Of a stretch of 64,000 bases of DNA, positions 54,998 to 63,715 are shown piece after piece. Position numbers and translations under genes: made by a program. The notes under the pieces are model-generated. The model searched no databases, was not told where the DNA came from, and worked only from the letters and a program-made list of their open reading frames with translations. Every line of letters begins with the position of its first letter. The stretch's first letter is position 1. Origin of the DNA: Stieleria mannarensis (GTDB lineage: Bacteria > Planctomycetota > Planctomycetia > Pirellulales > Pirellulaceae); contig NZ_JACEHH010000035.1 in NCBI RefSeq assembly GCF_014154935.1, positions 1 to 64,000 of the forward strand. Reading direction: 5' to 3'.

Positions 54998-56464
54998 ATG
55001 AACATCTGGTTGGTCGTGACCCTTGCGGTCGTCGTCGTCTTGGTCAGCATCCTGGTGTTCCGACTGCACGCATTTTTAACGCTCTTGTTAGCCGGATTGC
55101 TGGTCGCCGGGCTGACCGGGCCGGACATGTTGAAGCAATATGCCGACGCCGAAGTGGCGGCGAACAAGTGGACGGCTCAGGCCGCTGTGACATTCACGCA
55201 CAGCAGCGCCGCGGCGCGTGTGACAAACGCGTTCGGATCGACGGCCGGAAAAATTGGAATTTTAATTGCCTTGGCCAGCGTGATCGGCGGCTGCCTGTCC
55301 GAATCGGGCGCCGCGGCCACCATCGTCCAGCGGATGTTGAAACTGGTCGGCCCCCGGCGATCCCCCGAAGCACTGGCGGTCAGTTCGTTCATCATCGGGA
55401 TCCCGGTATTCTTTGACACGGTGTTCTACCTGATGGTGCCGTTGGCCAGGTCGTTGCGCCGCGCCGTCGGCAATGACTATGTGTTGTTCATCTTGTCGAT
55501 TCTGGCCGGCGGTTCGATCGCGCACTCGTTGATCCCGCCCACCCCCGGCCCGCTGCAAGTCGCTGAAATCCTGAACATCGACGTCGGCGTGATGCTGGGC
55601 GTTGGGTTGGTCGTCGGTGCAATGAGTAGCGTGCTGTCACTGGCCTCGGCGCGGCTGATCAACCGCTGTGTCGAAGTGCCGTTGCGGCCCATCGCCGGTG
55701 AATCGATCGCCAGTGAGGCGCCCGATTCGGCGGCCCCCGATTCGAACGCTACCGCCGGGGCGTCGGCAGACACGCATTGGCCTGGGTTCGTCGAGTCGCT
55801 GCTTCCGATCCTGGTCCCCGTCGTCTTGATCACGATCGGCAGCGTGTTGGCGTACCTGATCCAATCGGGCGCGGTGCAGCGGAGTGGGGGGACCGATGCG
55901 CTGCAATTGATCGGCGACAAGAACATCGCGATCGCGATCGGATTGGCGTTCGCGATGGCGTTGATGCGGTACATCGATTCGGACCGCCGCAGGACGCTGG
56001 TCAGTCGGTCGCTGGCATCGGCGGGCAACATCATTTTGATCACCGCTGCCGGCGGGGCGTTCGGCGCGATGCTGCGCCAGGCCGGGATCGCCGGCGCGGT
56101 CGGTGATTTGGTCGACGCCAACGCGGGGCTGGTTCTGTTGCCGCTGGCGTTCGGCGTGACCGCCGCCATCCGCACGCTGCAAGGTTCCGCCACGGTCGCC
56201 ATGATCACCTCGGCAGGCGTCTTGCAAGGATTTGCGTTTGCCGAGGAACTGCCGTTCCACCCGGTGTATCTGGCGATGGCCATCGGGGCGGGCAGCAAGC
56301 CGGTGTCGTGGATGACCGACAGTGCGTTTTGGGTGATCACACGGATGAGCGGGATGACCGAAGCGGAGGGATTGAAAGTGATCTCGCCGATGAGCATTGC
56401 GTTGGGGGTCTCGGCACTGACCGTCAGCGTCCTGATGGCTTGGTTGTTCCCGGGAGTGGGGTGA
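54998..56464 (+). CDS. GntP-family gluconate/organic-acid permease
   Basis: 488 aa from ATG 54998. About 12-14 hydrophobic helices; GGCLSESGAAATIVQRMLKLVG and FFDTVFYLMVPLARSL are GntP signatures, along with GSIAHSLIPPTPGPL. A polar loop rich in Ala, Ser and Asp (about residues 235-260) divides the halves. It imports gluconate or related acids with H+ in known members. No gluconate kinase is adjacent, so the substrate stays open. Divergent from sdhC by 243 bp. Confidence 0.88.
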   Translation: MNIWLVVTLAVVVVLVSILVFRLHAFLTLLLAGLLVAGLTGPDMLKQYADAEVAANKWTAQAAVTFTHSSAAARVTNAFGSTAGKIGILIALASVIGGCLSESGAAATIVQRMLKLVGPRRSPEALAVSSFIIGIPVFFDTVFYLMVPLARSLRRAVGNDYVLFILSILAGGSIAHSLIPPTPGPLQVAEILNIDVGVMLGVGLVVGAMSSVLSLASARLINRCVEVPLRPIAGESIASEAPDSAAPDSNATAGASADTHWPGFVESLLPILVPVVLITIGSVLAYLIQSGAVQRSGGTDALQLIGDKNIAIAIGLAFAMALMRYIDSDRRRTLVSRSLASAGNIILITAAGGAFGAMLRQAGIAGAVGDLVDANAGLVLLPLAFGVTAAIRTLQGSATVAMITSAGVLQGFAFAEELPFHPVYLAMAIGAGSKPVSWMTDSAFWVITRMSGMTEAEGLKVISPMSIALGVSALTVSVLMAWLFPGVG

Positions 56465-56493
56465 CGGCGGCAAGGAACCGCGTTGAAACCTAA

Positions 56494-56533
56494 CCCTCCC
56501 TGGCAGGGAGGGTCGAGCGTAGCGAGGGGAGGG
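56494..56533 (+). repeat. R4 repeat, copy 1
   Basis: CCCTCCCTGGCAGGGAGGG, a palindrome, followed by TCGAGCGTAGCGAGGGGAGGG. A close copy is at 58641. It lies between gntP and carA. Confidence 0.8.
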
Positions 56534-56647
56534 TCGGCGGCTAAGGCCCGCCCACTCGTCGAAAAAGCCGACTTCCGGTATCCTGTTGGCGTTTTTAGTT
56601 CACACCCGACCCATTCCGCTAGAATCGGCAATCGCACCACCATTCTT

Positions 56648-57781
56648 ATGACCCGAATCGCGAAACTCGCACTCGAAGACGGCACGGTTTACACCGGAAA
56701 AGGCTTCGGCGCCGAAGGCGAAATCAACGGTGAAGTCGTTTTCAACACCTCGATGACCGGTTATCAGGAAATCCTGACCGACCCCAGTTATCGCGGCCAA
56801 ATCGTGACGATGACGTACCCCGAGATCGGCAACTATGGCATCAATTCGATCGACGTCGAGCACGAAACGCCTTCCCTGGCAGGCTTCATCGTTCGCGAAG
56901 AGAGCCGCATCTTCAGTAATTATCGCGCCGAAGGCTCCTTGTCGGCCTACCTGGAACAACACGGCATCGTCGCCGTGGCAGGGATCGACACCCGCGCGTT
57001 GGTGCGACGCATCCGCGAAAAGGGTGCCATGCGCGGCATTTTGTCGACGAGCGACTTGGACGACGCCTCACTGATCGAAAAGGCGAAAAACAGCCCGGGG
57101 CTGGTCGGCCGCGACCTGGTCCGCGAGGTGATGCCCGCCGAAACGCGGCGATGGGACAGCCAACTCGATGAGTGGACCGCGACGGAAATCGCACGCGGCA
57201 AAGCCCCCGCCGCCAACGGGTCGGCCAACATCGTCTGCATGGACTTTGGCATGAAGTGGAATATCCCGCGGCACTTTGCCTCGCGAGGTAACCAGGTCAC
57301 CGTCGTCCCCGGCGATACCAGCGCCGACGAGATCCTGAAACTCAACCCCGACGGCGTGTTTTTGTCCAACGGCCCCGGTGACCCCGAACCGTTGGATTAT
57401 GCCCACAAAACGATTGCGGAACTGATCGGCAAGACACCGCTGTTCGGCATCTGCCTGGGGCACCAACTGCTTTCGCTCGCCTGCGGTGCGAAAACGTTCA
57501 AGCTGAAATTCGGGCACCGAGGGGCCAACCAACCGGTTTTGGATCTGCAAACCGGCAAAGTCGAGATCACGACCCAAAACCACGGGTTTGCCGTCGAAGA
57601 ATCGTCGCTCCCGGACTGCCTGGAAATCACCCACCGAAACCTGAACGACGACACGATCGCCGGCGTTCGGCACCGCGAGGCCCAGGCGTTCGGCGTCCAG
57701 CATCACCCCGAAGCATCCTCGGGGCCACACGACAGCCACTACCTGTTCGATCGCTTCCAAAGCGTGGTCGGCAAGGCGTAA
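56648..57781 (+). CDS. carA: Carbamoyl-phosphate synthase small subunit
   Basis: 377 aa from ATG 56648; an ATG at 56483 would extend through a repeat element and is rejected. Hydrolyses glutamine and passes ammonia to CarB for arginine and pyrimidine synthesis. The N-terminal domain has LALEDGTVYTGKGFGAEG and MTGYQEILTDPSY. The class I glutaminase has FGICLGHQLLSLACG (nucleophile Cys) and QHHPEASSGPHD (His-Glu). The length is normal. carB is not in this window. A hairpin follows at 57809. Confidence 0.97.
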   Translation: MTRIAKLALEDGTVYTGKGFGAEGEINGEVVFNTSMTGYQEILTDPSYRGQIVTMTYPEIGNYGINSIDVEHETPSLAGFIVREESRIFSNYRAEGSLSAYLEQHGIVAVAGIDTRALVRRIREKGAMRGILSTSDLDDASLIEKAKNSPGLVGRDLVREVMPAETRRWDSQLDEWTATEIARGKAPAANGSANIVCMDFGMKWNIPRHFASRGNQVTVVPGDTSADEILKLNPDGVFLSNGPGDPEPLDYAHKTIAELIGKTPLFGICLGHQLLSLACGAKTFKLKFGHRGANQPVLDLQTGKVEITTQNHGFAVEESSLPDCLEITHRNLNDDTIAGVRHREAQAFGVQHHPEASSGPHDSHYLFDRFQSVVGKA

Positions 57782-57808
57782 GCGGGTCCGCGTCTCATCC
57801 CGGCGTAG

Positions 57809-57828
57809 CCACGCTCGCCTGAGCGTGG
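57809..57828 (+). terminator. Hairpin after carA
   Basis: CCACGCTC-gcct-GAGCGTGG, a perfect 8-bp stem, 28 bp beyond the carA stop. No T-run follows; it may be a terminator or a repeat element. Confidence 0.5.
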
Positions 57829-57890
57829 GACGCACTGGGAACCACCTTCTGGCGAAGGCAGCGACGCTGGCGCGGCCCGGCTCGAATCGG

Positions 57891-58391
57891 CTAGCGGACG
57901 GGCTCTTGCTTGAGAAAGTCGTTGACCGAGGGGGAGGCGTCTTCGTCGGCGGATTTCGGGAACGGGGCGAACAGGTTGCTAAAGAAGCCGCCTTGCTGCT
58001 TGGTCTGGGGGGCCGGCGTGGTCTGGCTGTTTTGACGGAACCCGGCGGGAATCAGCCGCATCGGGTTCAGCGTATCCTTGGTCCGCTGCCAGCTCTTTTT
58101 GGCGGTCGTGGAAACTTCGTCCACCAAGCTATCTTTTTTCGTGATCACGCGTTCCTTTTCTTGCTTGGTCGGCAAGAAGGTGGACATCGTGGGCATTTTC
58201 AACTTCGGCATCTGCCAGTTCATCGGATTCAGCCCGCTGACCATCCGCGTTAGCGGATTGCCTGGCAGGGCCGGCTCGGTCGCCGAATCCTGGGCCGTCG
58301 CCGAATCTTGGGCAGACGCGGCAGGCTGCGACACGAAGGTCATCGCGGCAAGTAACAGGACGCAAGTTGAGGCAATGGTTCGTGTGTTCAT
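57891..58391 (-). CDS. Exported protein of unknown function
   Basis: 166 aa with a signal peptide (TIASTCVLLLAAMTFVSQPAASA). The mature part repeats AQDSAT, then NPLTRMVSGLNPMNWQMPKLKMPTM, a Lys/Thr helix and a Gln-rich segment ending in FFSNLFAPFPKS. Proteins of this build are common in planctomycetes, but no domain can be named. It is convergent with carA. Function unknown. Confidence 0.65.
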   Translation of the reverse strand: MNTRTIASTCVLLLAAMTFVSQPAASAQDSATAQDSATEPALPGNPLTRMVSGLNPMNWQMPKLKMPTMSTFLPTKQEKERVITKKDSLVDEVSTTAKKSWQRTKDTLNPMRLIPAGFRQNSQTTPAPQTKQQGGFFSNLFAPFPKSADEDASPSVNDFLKQEPVR

Positions 58392-58854
58392 CGCGGTGAA
58401 TCGTCTCCCATGGGCGAAGCAGAGCGAGTTAGGGGTGGATCGTGCGGCCCATCCGGCCGATGCCGCTGACTCGACGCGTCGAACAAGCGGTATTGGCCTT
58501 TTGGCACGTGGGCTGCCTATCGCAAGATTCCCCTCCGCAGGGCAAGACCAGTTTGTTGTGAGACCTGGCGCCGGGAGGACAAACGCACGACGTTAGGACA
58601 AGACTCTCCCTGGAAGAGGTCGTGCGGTTTTTTAAATTCACCTCCCTGGCAGGGAGGGGCGAGTGCAGCGAAGGGCATCGGCACCAAGTGAAGACGAAAC
58701 CCTACCACAGTGAGGGTGAAGTCGTACACACCTGTTGGACCCGCGTTGAAAAACACCGAACCGGCCTTGTTTGCCGATTCACATCGGCGATAGCATCGCC
58801 GTATACCTTGTTCGACGCATACCTTGTTCGACGCTCAGCCAGGTCCACTTTCCC
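58392..58854. repeat. Intergenic region with R5, R4 and a tandem repeat
   Basis: About 460 bp without a supported gene. GAGGTCGTGCGGTTTT (58616-58631) recurs inverted at 63506-63521. CCTCCCTGGCAGGGAGGGGC (from 58641 to 58675 with its tail) is the second R4 copy. ATACCTTGTTCGACGC is repeated exactly in tandem at 58803 and 58819, close to the next gene start. Confidence 0.7.
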
Positions 58855-59784
58855 ATGATGATTCTCTCGCGACGGTACGGCCAACTCGGGAACCGGCTGA
58901 TCCTGTATTCAAATTTGATCGCGGCGGCTCGGCACTATCGCATCGAGCTTCGCAATCCCAGTTTTGCCGAGTATGCCAGTCTGTTTCCCAGCACGCGTGA
59001 GGACCTATGGTGCCGCTATGACGCGCACCTGAAACCGTCGCCGAACCACCGCCCCAGCCGGCGTCCGCCGTCACGACGGCGTCGCAATGCGTTGATGCAT
59101 GTCATGCAAGCGGTGGCGAAATCGATGAACGCGATCGGCATGCGTCACTATCCGGCCAAAGTGATTCGGTTGGGGGCTGGGGAGATCTGCGATTTGGAAG
59201 GCGACCGTTTTCGCAGTGCGGTCGAATCCGGGCGGACGCTGTTGTTGCAGGGCTGGCTGTTTCGCAGTCCGCGATTGCTGGAACAACATTGGCCGCACAT
59301 CCGTGATTTCTTCACCGTGTCCAAAACCGATCGAGATGTGATCGACCAAAGGATTCGCCAGGCGCGGCGCGACAGCGATGTGTTGGTCGGCGTTCACATT
59401 CGTCGCGGTGACTACGCAAATTATCGGGGCGGACAGTACTACTATGATGACGCGTTGTATTCGCGATGGATGCACAGCGTTTGCGATCAATTGCCCGGGC
59501 AACGCGTCCGGTTTCTGGTTTGCAGCAACGAACCATTAGACGAGAGTGCCTTTACCGGACTCAACATCACCCATGGGCCGGGCACGGCACTGCGGGACAT
59601 GTATGCCTTGGCCGACACCGACTGGATGATGGGGCCGCCGAGCACGTTTACCGGCTGGGCCGAGATGGTCGGTCGACGTCCACGGATCGAATTGCAATCT
59701 CGCCAGCAGAGCGTGGTGGTTCCCCCATCGGTTGTATCACAGTCGCTCGCATTCCAGCCGAACGCGGAGCAGGTTGCGGCCTGA
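58855..59784 (+). CDS. Alpha-1,2-fucosyltransferase-like protein (GT11)
   Basis: 309 aa from ATG 58855. The motif VGVHIRRGDYANY is the GDP-fucose-binding HxRRGDY of GT11. The N-terminal GQLGNRLILYSNLIAAARHY and the later RVRFLVCSNEP and GPPSTFTGWAEMVGR also fit that fold. A basic Arg/Pro-rich insert (about residues 60-80) is unusual. It is probably cytoplasmic and adds fucose, or a similar sugar, to a surface glycan. The dehydrogenase gene follows after 7 bp, so the two share a transcript. Confidence 0.82.
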   Translation: MMILSRRYGQLGNRLILYSNLIAAARHYRIELRNPSFAEYASLFPSTREDLWCRYDAHLKPSPNHRPSRRPPSRRRRNALMHVMQAVAKSMNAIGMRHYPAKVIRLGAGEICDLEGDRFRSAVESGRTLLLQGWLFRSPRLLEQHWPHIRDFFTVSKTDRDVIDQRIRQARRDSDVLVGVHIRRGDYANYRGGQYYYDDALYSRWMHSVCDQLPGQRVRFLVCSNEPLDESAFTGLNITHGPGTALRDMYALADTDWMMGPPSTFTGWAEMVGRRPRIELQSRQQSVVVPPSVVSQSLAFQPNAEQVAA

Positions 59785-59791
59785 GCCTTTG

Positions 59792-60970
59792 ATGGAACCA
59801 CCTCGTCCCCAATGGCCAGACGACTTGCCCCGTGTATTGCTGGTCGGTTGCGGTGTGGTCGGCCGAGCGATCGCCGATGCGCATGCGGCGCGCGAGATTT
59901 CGTTCTGTCTGGCCGATCAGGACGCCGATGCACTGCGCGTCGCGTCGCAATCATTTGCCGACGCGGGCATCGCGACACGCGAGTGCTTGCTGCCGGTTGA
60001 ATCGCTGCACGGCATCGTGGTCGGCCAAGGCGAGTCGACCGACACGACGCAACCGCCGATCGTGATTGAATCGATCGTCGAACGCTTGGATGCCAAGCAA
60101 GAGCTGATGGCGGCGATTCATCAAGTCCTGGGCGATGAAGCCGTCTTGTGCAGCAATACATCGACGCTGAAGATCGACGAGATTGCCGGTCGCGGGCCGG
60201 ATTTACCTGAGCGAGTTTGCGGGATGCACTTCTTCATGCCCGTTCATGCCCGCGCGGCGGTCGAAGTGATCGCGGGACCGCGCAGCGCGGACGACGCCAT
60301 CCAAGCTGTCGTCCGGCACGCCACACGCCTGGGGAAGCGGGCGATTCGATGCCAAGACGGCCCCGGATTTGTCGTCAACCGAATGCTTTCGCCCTATCTG
60401 AACCAGGCGTTGTTGCTGCTCTGTCGCGGTGCCACCGAATCTCAAATCGAGCGGGCCGCGCGGGCCTATGGCATGCCGCTTTCTCCGCTCGAACTGATCG
60501 ATTGGATCGGTGCCCCCACGATGTACCATGCCGGCAGGGCGTTTTGCAGTGCCTTTCCGCATCGTGTCGATCCGTCGCCGCTGGTCCCGGCGCTGTTGAA
60601 ACGCAAACGGCTCGGCCGCGCCACTGGCCAGGGGCTGTACGACTACACCGACGGGCACCGCAGTCGCACGTTGGCCGACGAAACACAAGCGTTGATCGAA
60701 ACCTACCGCACCGATCGACATGAGTTTACCGACGGCGATGTGTTGTTGTTGCTGTCGATTCCGATGTGGATCGAGGCGACATGCCTGCTTGGCGAAGGCA
60801 TCGCCGATTCAATGGCAACCGTCGACTTGGCCATGGCCGGTGGGCTGGGATTCACCAGCGACGCCAACTGGTCGGACTTTTACAATCAACTCGGCCGGCA
60901 GCGGATCGATGATGCGATCGACCGCTGGCAATCGGATTTCAAGTCGATGCGAATGCCTGAAATCAAATAG
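59792..60970 (+). CDS. 3-hydroxyacyl-CoA dehydrogenase family protein
   Basis: 392 aa from ATG 59792. NAD-dependent oxidation of 3-hydroxyacyl-CoA. The Rossmann motif is VLLVGCGVVGRAIADAHA. IESIVERLDAKQELMAAI, LCSNTSTLKIDEIA, GMHFFMPVHARAAVEVI (catalytic His) and DGPGFVVNRML follow in the usual order. A second helical domain holds ELIDWIGAPTMYHAG and TGQGLYDY. There is no enoyl-CoA hydratase fusion. Its role may be fatty acid oxidation or butanoyl-type metabolism; the substrate length is unknown. Confidence 0.9.
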   Translation: MEPPRPQWPDDLPRVLLVGCGVVGRAIADAHAAREISFCLADQDADALRVASQSFADAGIATRECLLPVESLHGIVVGQGESTDTTQPPIVIESIVERLDAKQELMAAIHQVLGDEAVLCSNTSTLKIDEIAGRGPDLPERVCGMHFFMPVHARAAVEVIAGPRSADDAIQAVVRHATRLGKRAIRCQDGPGFVVNRMLSPYLNQALLLLCRGATESQIERAARAYGMPLSPLELIDWIGAPTMYHAGRAFCSAFPHRVDPSPLVPALLKRKRLGRATGQGLYDYTDGHRSRTLADETQALIETYRTDRHEFTDGDVLLLLSIPMWIEATCLLGEGIADSMATVDLAMAGGLGFTSDANWSDFYNQLGRQRIDDAIDRWQSDFKSMRMPEIK

Positions 60971-60989
60971 AAACCAGCATTCCAGTGGC

Positions 60990-61089
60990 GGTTGGTCAAA
61001 AAATTTGGTGGTCAAAAAATAGAACGGACCAACCGATGAGCCTCGCAACCTTGCCCCCATCTTTTGACCACCCCATTTTTTGACCAACC
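60990..61089. repeat. Nested inverted repeat (long hairpin)
   Basis: GGTTGGTCAAAAAAT (60990-61004) pairs exactly with ATTTTTTGACCAACC (61075-61089). Inside, GGTGGTCAAAA (from 61007) pairs with TTTTGACCACC (to 61072). It could terminate transcription between the dehydrogenase and cyclotransferase genes. Confidence 0.8.
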
Positions 61090-61112
61090 CTCCCCACTCC
61101 CCACATCCACCG

Positions 61113-61523
61113 ATGATCGATTCGGTCTTCGTTTACGGCACACTTAAACGCGGGCAGTGCCGCGAATCCTGTTGGCCGGTCCAACCGTTGCGGGTGACGT
61201 CGGGTTGGGTTCGCGGGGCACTGTATGGGCGCGAGGACTATCCGGCGCTATTGCCGGGCGAGCATCACGTGGCTGGGGAACTGTGGACATTTGACGCCGC
61301 GACCATGCCAACGGTGTTGTCGGTTCTGGACGAAATCGAGGGGACCGACGGCAATTCGGCCGACGACCTCTATCATCGCCATTGGGTCCAGGTGCACGAT
61401 GACGCGGGAGAGGTGATCGCAACGGCATACAGCTACTTTTACCACCGCGACCCGATCGCAGACGGTTTTTTTCTGGTACCGACGTGCGGAGAAAAACAAT
61501 TCTGGCCGACGGAAGCTCGCTAG
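61113..61523 (+). CDS. Gamma-glutamylcyclotransferase-like (AIG2) protein
   Basis: 136 aa from ATG 61113. DSVFVYGTLKRGQ is the substrate-binding loop of the family, and VLDEIEGTD supplies the catalytic Glu. A C-terminal YSYFYHRDP completes the barrel. Known members release pyroglutamate from gamma-glutamyl compounds; many bacterial members act on unknown amines. No glutathione gene is adjacent. It overlaps nothing and is followed by an oxidoreductase on the same strand. Confidence 0.88.
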   Translation: MIDSVFVYGTLKRGQCRESCWPVQPLRVTSGWVRGALYGREDYPALLPGEHHVAGELWTFDAATMPTVLSVLDEIEGTDGNSADDLYHRHWVQVHDDAGEVIATAYSYFYHRDPIADGFFLVPTCGEKQFWPTEAR

Positions 61524-61656
61524 GCGGCGGTGAAACGGTCCCGGTCGGCGACGGGTGTCATGCCAGCCGTGGATACCATTTTGTGGCGGATCAGTTACAA
61601 TACTGGGCTCGTTTTTCCCGCCCCCCACCCGCCAGAATCGGCCGAGGCATTCGCGC

Positions 61657-63162
61657 ATGCACACACCCGCTGAAAATAACAGTACCGACCGACGATCCTT
61701 TCTCAAACGCGGGGCCACCGCATCTGCCGTCGCGAGTGTCTCGGCGATGACGCTGCCCGGCCGCGCCGAAGCGGCCGCGAATTCGAATGAACGGCTGCGA
61801 ATCGGATTCATCGGCCCGGGCGGACGCGGCTTCGGCGCCCATGTCAAAACTCTCTGTGGCCTGCACGGCGAAGGGCGCAAGATCGACCTGGTCGGCGTCG
61901 CCGAGGTCTACGAAACGCAACGTGACATGGTCGCCGATTACATCAAAGACAAAACGGGCACCGATCCGGGCCGCTATGTCGATTACAACGACATGATCGC
62001 CAAAGAAAACCTGGATGCGGTTTGCATCGGCACCCCCGATCACTGGCACCACAAGCAGATCATCGATTCGCTCGCCGCGGGACTGAACGTGTACTGCGAA
62101 AAGCCGATGACCAAAACGGTCGCAGAAGCCTTCAACGTCGAGAACAAATGGCGGGAATCCGGCAAGGTCATGCAGGTCGGCGTCCAATCGACCAGCTTGC
62201 CGGTCTGGAACGAGATTCGCGCGTTGCTTCAGGAAGGAAAACTCGGCAAGGTACTGGGATTCCAAACCGAGTACTTCCGCAACAGCAACGTCGGCCAGTG
62301 GCGTTACTACAAGCTGGTCGAGGACATGAACCCCAAAAAGATCGACTGGCAACGCTGGCTGGGGACCAATGAAGAACTCGCCCCGGAAATGCCGTTCGAC
62401 CGCGCGGTATACAAGCAGTGGCGACGATTCTGGCCCTTCGGCAGCGGCATGTTCACCGACTTGTTCGTGCATCGCACGACGTCGATGTTGAAGGCGACTG
62501 GACTGCGGATCCCCGGACGCGTCGTCGGTGCCGGCGGAATTTTCCTGGAGTATGACGGACGCGATGTGCCGGACGTGGCCACCGTCGCAGCCGACTTTAA
62601 CGAAGGCGTCCAGGGGCTGATCACCGCGACGATGTGCAACCAGGAATCGCGGGTCAATCAACTGATCCGCGGTCACTACGGAACGTTCGAACTGGGCAAC
62701 GGCGAAGGCTTTGACGGATTCGATTTCGTGCCCGAACGCCGCCAAGTCACCTCCAAGGGCGATTCAGCCAAGCGGACCTTTGAAAGCGAACGGATCGCCA
62801 CGCAACCGGTCAAAAACACGACCAAGGCTCACTTCGAAAACTTCTTGGACGCCTGCGAAGCCGGTGAGCCAGAGCTGTGCAACAACCCACCGGACCTGGG
62901 CGCCGCCGCGATGGCCGTGGTCAACCTTGGAGCCCAAAGCTATCGCAACGGTGAAGTCTACTTCGTCGATTCCGACAGCCGCGACATCAGCACCAACGAT
63001 CCCGGCTGGGCCAAGAAGTGGGAAGCGAAATCGAAGTCGCGTGAATTGCCCAATCACATCGCAGGCTGGAAAGCCGGTGATTTCGGCAGCAAGCTCGACG
63101 AGCCGGAGTACATGAGCTTGGGCGGCCCCTGGACCGACGGCAAAGACCCCGCCGGATCCTAG
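61657..63162 (+). CDS. Gfo/Idh/MocA-family oxidoreductase with Tat signal
   Basis: 501 aa from ATG 61657. The N-terminus has a Tat motif (DRRSFLKRG) and hydrophobic stretch, so the folded enzyme is exported. The NAD(P)-binding domain starts LRIGFIGPGGRGFGAHV, and DAVCIGTPDHWHHKQIIDSL and YCEKPMTKTVAEA follow, with the Lys of EKP as the usual catalytic residue. A C-terminal substrate domain includes WRYYKLVEDMNP. This large exported subfamily is abundant in planctomycetes and probably acts on sugars or polyols; the substrate is unknown. Confidence 0.92.
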   Translation: MHTPAENNSTDRRSFLKRGATASAVASVSAMTLPGRAEAAANSNERLRIGFIGPGGRGFGAHVKTLCGLHGEGRKIDLVGVAEVYETQRDMVADYIKDKTGTDPGRYVDYNDMIAKENLDAVCIGTPDHWHHKQIIDSLAAGLNVYCEKPMTKTVAEAFNVENKWRESGKVMQVGVQSTSLPVWNEIRALLQEGKLGKVLGFQTEYFRNSNVGQWRYYKLVEDMNPKKIDWQRWLGTNEELAPEMPFDRAVYKQWRRFWPFGSGMFTDLFVHRTTSMLKATGLRIPGRVVGAGGIFLEYDGRDVPDVATVAADFNEGVQGLITATMCNQESRVNQLIRGHYGTFELGNGEGFDGFDFVPERRQVTSKGDSAKRTFESERIATQPVKNTTKAHFENFLDACEAGEPELCNNPPDLGAAAMAVVNLGAQSYRNGEVYFVDSDSRDISTNDPGWAKKWEAKSKSRELPNHIAGWKAGDFGSKLDEPEYMSLGGPWTDGKDPAGS

Positions 63163-63715
63163 GCATCGCCCGCAGAATCCTCGTTCCCAGGCTCTGTCCG
63201 GGAACACAGTGCATTGACCAAGGTGAATCAAGAAACTTCTCTTTGGAAGTCATGCGGTTTAGTGAGTCATTGATTCCAAAGGGATTTTGAGGATTTCCCT
63301 GGCCGCCCTGAACTACAGCGAGGTCGATTGCCCACGGATGGCAGCGCGAACCCACGGATCCCAGGCCGTATCACATCCGTGGGTCCGCGCTGCTATCCGC
63401 GGGCTTTTTCGGTCCCCCCACACCTCCTGCCTGAACGCACCACCTCAGAAAAAGCTTCATGCCAAGGGGAGTGAAACGCACCAACGCCTTCTATCTCCGA
63501 GGTTGAAAACCGCACGACCTCGGCAGGAAGGGGGACCGACTTGATCATTGGTTCCAGTTCCATCTCTTAGCTCGATGCGAATTGAGTTGATGGGCGAATG
63601 TGCCGTCCAGTGCAACCACCTCGCCGCCTTGGTGGCTGGACAAAATTGCCTGCTTGGGCACAAAATGCGGATCGCCGGAATTCCGTTTCGTTTCCCTTTC
63701 CGCCCCACGATCTCG
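63163..63715. repeat. Intergenic region with R3 copy B and R5 copy
   Basis: About 550 bp. The R3 copy (63321-63399, minus orientation) matches 45359-45437. AAAACCGCACGACCTC (63506-63521) is the inverse of 58616-58631, and a diverged relative (AAGTCATGCGGTTT) lies near 63247. No gene is supported. Confidence 0.75.
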
